Shown here one piece after another: positions 60,285 through 64,000 of a stretch of DNA of 64,000 nucleotides. The stretch comes from Chryseobacterium sp. CH25 (GTDB taxonomy: Bacteria > Bacteroidota > Bacteroidia > Flavobacteriales > Weeksellaceae). Within the stretch, counting starts at the first letter, position 1. Every line of letters begins with the position of its first letter. Below the pieces are notes generated by a model. It worked only from the letters and a program-made list of their open reading frames with translations. It had not been told where the DNA came from and did no database searches. The stretch lies in NCBI RefSeq assembly GCF_004119455.1, contig NZ_NRQT01000007.1:1-64000 (forward strand). Reading direction: 5' to 3'. The position numbers and the translations under genes were made by a program.

Positions 60285-61625
60285 ATGGACACTACCAGTA
60301 TAAAAAATTTATTCAAACTCAAATCTGTTCCGATAGAACCCAAACCGGAAACGTTTTCCTCCAATAATGACCATCCTAACGATGAATCTCTGGAAGAAAC
60401 CCGAAAAAGAACCTATCATGAATCAGGGTATAGAGACAGCTCACGAACCAACGGGAATCATTCCACCTTATCCATATGTCTTGATGCCGTTTATTCCAAA
60501 TTCCAGAATGAAGAAAAGGAAATGGTAGAAAAGCAGCAAAAGCTCAAAGAAGCATACATTAATGAACAGAAAAATCGGGAAACTGAGATCAAAGCTTTAT
60601 TTGTTTCACAGGAGACCAAAGAGGAACAGTTAAAAAATAAAAACAAAGAAGTTGAAAATCATCAGCATACGATTGAAACTTTAAAAGCTGAAATCCTTGA
60701 TCTTCCCAGAAATCCTGAAAAGTATAATGTAAAAGCTTCAAAAGGAGCCTCTGCAAAGTTTTGGATAGGTTTTATTCTTCTGATTCCTATAAGTTTATAT
60801 TTATTAACATTCTATATTTCAACTTCGTATTCCGCATTTTTTAAAAGCTTTGATGCAAAAAGTACAGTTATTCAAAGTGTTTTAGATGCACAAGCTTTCA
60901 GCAAAGCCTGGAATGAAGGAGCTATTGAAGGGGCTTTTGTTACTTTAATTCCATTTGTGTTTCTAGGATTGGGATTTTTGATTCACATGTTTAATGAAAA
61001 TAAAACTAGAGCCAATTACATCAAATTAGGTTTATTATTTATTGTAACCTTTGTTTTTGATTCTATTCTAGCCTATGAAATTGAATCAAAATTATATGAA
61101 CTCAATAAAACATTTGATTCTCCTCCTTTTGATCTCAAAATAGCTTTCACAAAAATTCAGTTTTGGGGAATTATTTTTGCCGGATTCATTGTATACATTA
61201 TTTGGGGCGTAGTTTTCGATTTTGTCATGAAAGAACTTCGTGAAAAGGATAAAATCAAAAACGAGCAGGAAATCAGGCAGAAAAGGGTTGAATTCTTTCA
61301 GGAAAAGATCAATCTTTTGAAAAAAGAAATTGAAGAGATCCTTACCAGTATCGGAACAATAAAAGAAACCGTTATCAAAACACGAGGAAGAATCGAAGAG
61401 CTTCAGAATATTATTGACGGGGTCATTATTCCAACCAAAGATTACAAATTATATGCTTCGGAATATGTTCAGGGTTGGATCACTTTTATCGGTGAAAAAA
61501 TAGCAGTATCAAGAACTGAAAAACAAACGTTGATTGATGACTGTATTGCCACCTACAATACGAATTTGGAAACCGTAGGTGCTAATTCCGATAATCAGAA
61601 TTTAGTGTATTTATCATCTTTATAA
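60285..61625 (+). CDS. Coiled-coil membrane protein of unknown function
   Basis: A 446-residue protein that I do not recognise. Residues ~60-150 form a coiled coil (EEKEMVEKQQKLKEAYINEQKNRE). Four membrane helices follow at ~157-177 (FWIGFILLIPISLYLLTFYI), 215-235, 248-268 and 292-315 (FWGIIFAGFIVYIIWGVVF). A second coiled coil covers ~318-400 (KEIEEILTSIGTIKETVIKTRGRIEELQN). Long helices on both sides of a membrane hairpin suggest a scaffold that multimerises at the inner membrane, possibly coupling the cytosolic TerB/nuclease proteins to the envelope proteins of the operon. That is inference. Confidence 0.65.
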   Translation: MDTTSIKNLFKLKSVPIEPKPETFSSNNDHPNDESLEETRKRTYHESGYRDSSRTNGNHSTLSICLDAVYSKFQNEEKEMVEKQQKLKEAYINEQKNRETEIKALFVSQETKEEQLKNKNKEVENHQHTIETLKAEILDLPRNPEKYNVKASKGASAKFWIGFILLIPISLYLLTFYISTSYSAFFKSFDAKSTVIQSVLDAQAFSKAWNEGAIEGAFVTLIPFVFLGLGFLIHMFNENKTRANYIKLGLLFIVTFVFDSILAYEIESKLYELNKTFDSPPFDLKIAFTKIQFWGIIFAGFIVYIIWGVVFDFVMKELREKDKIKNEQEIRQKRVEFFQEKINLLKKEIEEILTSIGTIKETVIKTRGRIEELQNIIDGVIIPTKDYKLYASEYVQGWITFIGEKIAVSRTEKQTLIDDCIATYNTNLETVGANSDNQNLVYLSSL

Positions 61626-61635
61626 CTGAAAAATT

Positions 61636-62517
61636 ATGAAAAAGATATTCTATTTATTGTTCATTATTTCTTTGGTTTCTTGTTGCAAAGAACCACCTTC
61701 AACACCTTGTACAAATTGTCCGCCGGAAGTTGATTCAAACAATATCAATCTCAGTATTTTAATTGATCTTTCCGACAGAATTGATCCTAAAACAAATCCG
61801 AACCCAACAATGGAATATTACCTACGAGACGTGGAATACATTAAAGCCATTGAAAAAGGATTTATCAATCATATTAAATCCAAGAAAATCATTACATACG
61901 ATGATCAGATGCAGGTTTTCTTCAATCCGGAACCTTCCGACCCTAAGATAAATGATTTCACAAAAGAGCTGAAAGTTTCTTTCAATAAAGATATTCAAAA
62001 AAGTTATTTTGATTCGGTAGATAAAAAATATGCTGAATTACCTTTAAACATTTATCAGTCAGCTATAAAAGACGGAAAATTTGTAGGCTCAGATATTTGG
62101 GAATTCTTTAAAAACAAGGTCAACGATTATTGTATAAAACAAGATAAAAGGAATATTCTGTTCATTTTAACAGACGGATATATGTATCATGAAAACACAA
62201 AATTTGCAGAAGGAAGCAAAAACTCTTATCTAACAACCAAGCTCATAAAAGCCAATAATCTGACAGGTTCCAATTTTAAAGAAGTCATTGAAAAAAATGT
62301 CTATGGTTTTGTAAAAGCAAATGAAAATCTAAGTAACCTTGAAGTTATTGTTTTAGGAATTAATCCCGAAAAGGGAAATCCTTTTGAAGAGGCAGTTATT
62401 AAAGAATATTGGGAAAATTGGTTTAAAGAAATGAAAATCAAAAAGTACCAAATCAAATCTGCCGACCTTCCTTCAAACTTGGAACCCATTATCTTAAAAA
62501 CGATTTCAGAAAAATAA
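61636..62517 (+). CDS. vWA-like lipoprotein, last gene of the operon
   Basis: A 293-residue lipoprotein (MKKIFYLLFIISLVSCCKE; lipobox VSC). After a Cys-rich stretch (PCTNCPPE) comes a von Willebrand A-like fold: NLSILIDLSDRID as the first strand with a partial MIDAS (D-x-S-D in place of DxSxS), and NILFILTDGYMYHENTKF as the second strand with the TDG motif. The domain probably binds a metal ion and a partner protein at the outer surface of the inner membrane or at the outer membrane. It begins 10 nt after the coiled-coil gene. Confidence 0.75.
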   Translation: MKKIFYLLFIISLVSCCKEPPSTPCTNCPPEVDSNNINLSILIDLSDRIDPKTNPNPTMEYYLRDVEYIKAIEKGFINHIKSKKIITYDDQMQVFFNPEPSDPKINDFTKELKVSFNKDIQKSYFDSVDKKYAELPLNIYQSAIKDGKFVGSDIWEFFKNKVNDYCIKQDKRNILFILTDGYMYHENTKFAEGSKNSYLTTKLIKANNLTGSNFKEVIEKNVYGFVKANENLSNLEVIVLGINPEKGNPFEEAVIKEYWENWFKEMKIKKYQIKSADLPSNLEPIILKTISEK

Positions 62518-62548
62518 AAGTGCATCCAATATATATTTAACTATCAAA

Positions 62549-62578
62549 AAAAGCGAAGAATTAATTTTCCTCGCTTTT
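62549..62578. terminator. Bidirectional terminator closing the operon
   Basis: Stem AAAAGCGA/TCGCTTTT with extra pairs and T-run, between the vWA gene and converging elaA. Confidence 0.8.
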
Positions 62579-62580
62579 AT

Positions 62581-63030
62581 TTATTTCCTAATCATTTCCG
62601 TATGCGGAATATCATCCTCCAAATACTTCTTCCCGGTATCCTCAAAACCGAAATCACCATAGAACTTCAGCAGATAATCCTGTGCTGAAATCCTGATTTC
62701 AGAAGTATGAAAACGATTTTCTATAGTTTCAACAGCATACTTAATCAATAGCTTTCCTAAACTCTTTCCTCGTGCTTTCTCCGTTGTAAGAACTCTTCCA
62801 ATAGAGGTTTCTTCATATTTGATGCCTTTATTGAAAATACGGCAGTAAGCCAGTACATCTCCATTTTCTTCTGCCCAGATGTGAACCGCTTTCTGATCAT
62901 AATTATCCAAATCAGGATAAGGACAGTTCTGTTCAATCACAAAAACATCAATACGAGCCTTCAAAACAGCATATAATTCAGGAACTGTAAATTCCTCAAA
63001 GGTTTTTATTTTCCAGGTAATATTACTCAT
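62581..63030 (-). CDS. elaA: GNAT family acetyltransferase ElaA
   Basis: A 149-residue GNAT of the ElaA family. The N-terminal WKIKTFEEFTVPELYAVLKARIDVFVIEQNCPYPDLDNYDQKAVHIW is diagnostic, and the acetyl-CoA loop is ARGKSLGKLLIKYAVE. The physiological substrate is not known. It overlaps engB by 8 nt, so the two are translationally coupled. Confidence 0.9.
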   Translation of the reverse strand: MSNITWKIKTFEEFTVPELYAVLKARIDVFVIEQNCPYPDLDNYDQKAVHIWAEENGDVLAYCRIFNKGIKYEETSIGRVLTTEKARGKSLGKLLIKYAVETIENRFHTSEIRISAQDYLLKFYGDFGFEDTGKKYLEDDIPHTEMIRK

Positions 63031-63646
63031 CGAAACTTACACCATTTTGAGTTAAAAAATCATTTGTCGTTTGTATAAAATCTAAAATTGCATCTCCACC
63101 CTCTTTCTTTTCAGCTGAAGTAATATATAATTCAGGAAGGTCTTCCCAGGTTTTATGCAATTCCAACTTATAGTCTTCAACATTTTTAATCACGGCATTA
63201 GGCTTTAGCTTATCTGCTTTTGTAAACACAATTGAAAACGGAACACCACTCTCTCCACACCATTGCATAAAATCAAGGTCTATGGGTTGAGGCTTATGTC
63301 TTATATCTACCAACACAAAAAGATTCACTAGGTTTCTTCTGTTCAGGATATAGTTCGTAATCAATTTTTCAAAATCCTTTCTCTGAACTTTTGAAACCTT
63401 TGCGTACCCATACCCTGGCAAATCTGTAAGATACCAGTTTTCATTAACTAAGAAATGATTAATCAGCTGAGTTTTTCCCGGAGTTTGTGACGTTTTAGCC
63501 AGGTCCTTATGATTCATCATTGCATTGATTAATGATGACTTACCTACATTAGATCTTCCGATAAAAGCATACTCAGGAATATTCGGATCAGGACACTCCT
63601 GCCATTTTCCACTACTTTTTACAAACGTTGCTGTCTTAATAACCAT
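63023..63646 (-). CDS. engB: Ribosome biogenesis GTPase EngB/YihA
   Basis: A 207-residue GTPase needed for 50S assembly. G1 is GRSNVGKSSLIN, switch residues are TSQTPGKTQLINHF, G3 is DLPGYGYAKV, and G4 is FTKADKL. The start is ATG 63646 (MVIKTATFVKSS), because the ten-codon extension upstream is not conserved-looking and overlaps the leader. It is followed by elaA. A hairpin at 63671-63697 lies between it and the upstream hydrolase gene. Confidence 0.95.
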   Translation of the reverse strand: MVIKTATFVKSSGKWQECPDPNIPEYAFIGRSNVGKSSLINAMMNHKDLAKTSQTPGKTQLINHFLVNENWYLTDLPGYGYAKVSKVQRKDFEKLITNYILNRRNLVNLFVLVDIRHKPQPIDLDFMQWCGESGVPFSIVFTKADKLKPNAVIKNVEDYKLELHKTWEDLPELYITSAEKKEGGDAILDFIQTTNDFLTQNGVSFDE

Positions 63647-63670
63647 TTTTGAATATATTTTAGAAAAATA

Positions 63671-63697
63671 AACCATTAAGAAAAGCTCTTAATGGTT
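63671..63697 (-). terminator. Hairpin between hydrolase and engB
   Basis: An 11-bp stem AACCATTAAGA/TCTTAATGGTT with a short loop. On the minus strand it is followed by TATTTTT, so it can terminate or attenuate the hydrolase transcript before engB. Confidence 0.6.
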
Positions 63698-63709
63698 ATT
63701 TATTATGTT

Positions 63710-64000
63710 TTAAACTTTATCTTTTATCCAGCCGTAAAGAATCTCGCAGAATTCATCCGGTTTTTCCATCATCGCAGCATGGCCGCAATGATCTATCCAG
63801 AATAAATCCGAGTTAGGAATAAACTTATGCATATCCTCAGCCACTTCCGGTGGTGTTACATTATCCTGTTTTCCCCAGATCAGACATGTTGGTGTCTGAA
63901 TCTTCGGAAGATCATTCAGCATATTGTGTTTGATGGCACTTCTGGCCAACATTACCGTTTTTATTCCTTTCATTCTGTCATTCACAACAGCAAAAACTTC
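63710..64000 (-). CDS. Alpha/beta hydrolase, C-terminal part (continues beyond window)
   Basis: An open frame that enters from the right edge with EVFAVVNDRMKG and ends at 63710. The visible part contains the last strands of an alpha/beta hydrolase: IQTPTCLIWGKQDNVTPPEVAEDMHKF with the acid residue Asp in GKQDN, and HCGHAAMMEKPDEF with the catalytic His in DHCGHA. The nucleophile serine lies outside the window. It is upstream of engB on the same strand. Confidence 0.85.
   Translation of the reverse strand, partial: EVFAVVNDRMKGIKTVMLARSAIKHNMLNDLPKIQTPTCLIWGKQDNVTPPEVAEDMHKFIPNSDLFWIDHCGHAAMMEKPDEFCEILYGWIKDKV

Noticed and set aside
56416-62517. Ten-gene operon as prophage or integrative element cargo
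   Set aside because: No integrase, transposase, att-like repeat or tRNA is present at its borders within the window and base composition looks similar; transfer remains possible but unsupported.

Overview
The window looks like chromosome of a Chryseobacterium-type member of the Bacteroidota (family Weeksellaceae). The sequence is AT-rich. Promoters carry the Bacteroidota -7 element TAnnTTTG, with a -33 TTG about 20 nt upstream where one can be seen. The gene content fits: DUF5686, SusC/TonB-type receptors, menaquinone MenD, a DUF2795-secA pair, MiaE, and short peptides with MKNLKKL..GG leaders. No tRNA, rRNA, CRISPR array, IS transposase, integrase or phage gene is seen.

Layout. 1-1.38 kb is a gene-free, repeat-rich spacer with a promoter pointing out of the window. 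1.4-6 kb holds a DUF5686 barrel protein, a minus-strand array of three Cys/Trp-rich double-glycine-leader peptides plus a decayed fourth copy, and rplU-rpmA. 6-13.6 kb carries a zinc-protease lipoprotein, an acyltransferase, miaE, a DUF502 protein, tryptophanase (tnaA), an FAD monooxygenase and a PLP aminotransferase. 13.7-24.6 kb has a TonB receptor behind a perfect 16-bp inverted repeat, a PQQ-type sugar dehydrogenase lipoprotein, a BlaI/M56 sensor pair, uvrB, and membrane proteins. 24.6-29 kb is chorismate metabolism (pabB, pabC, menD) and a 2-oxoglutarate oxygenase. 29-30.4 kb is a second cluster of leader peptides. 30.5-37.4 kb contains a radical SAM protein, an AsmA-like protein, a DUF2797 protein, a sugar epimerase and a DUF2795 protein. 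37.6-49.8 kb is secA followed by an iron-uptake block of three TonB receptors and two PepSY membrane proteins. 49.9-51.7 kb has a ROK kinase and msrA.

52.5-62.5 kb is the most unusual part. It has a small exported peptide gene, a lipoprotein TPR histidine kinase, two tandem paralogous response regulators, and then a tightly packed ten-gene operon: Cys-rich small protein, DUF1508, HsdR_N-like nuclease, Cys-rich SH3 protein, PH/SHOCT, TM2, DUF6804-like, TerB-like, coiled-coil membrane protein, vWA-like lipoprotein. Two inverted repeats of the form TTACGGnnnnCnCGTAA lie exactly 21 nt upstream of the -7 elements of the second regulator and of the operon. This suggests that the kinase/regulator pathway switches on this envelope/stress or defence module. 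The window ends with elaA, engB and a partial alpha/beta hydrolase.

Quality warning: at least ten genes, including the essential secA and also uvrB and tnaA, are broken by a single missing base in a homopolymer. Restoring one base gives full-length family members each time. These are most likely consensus errors of an unpolished assembly, and the genes are annotated here as single CDS.
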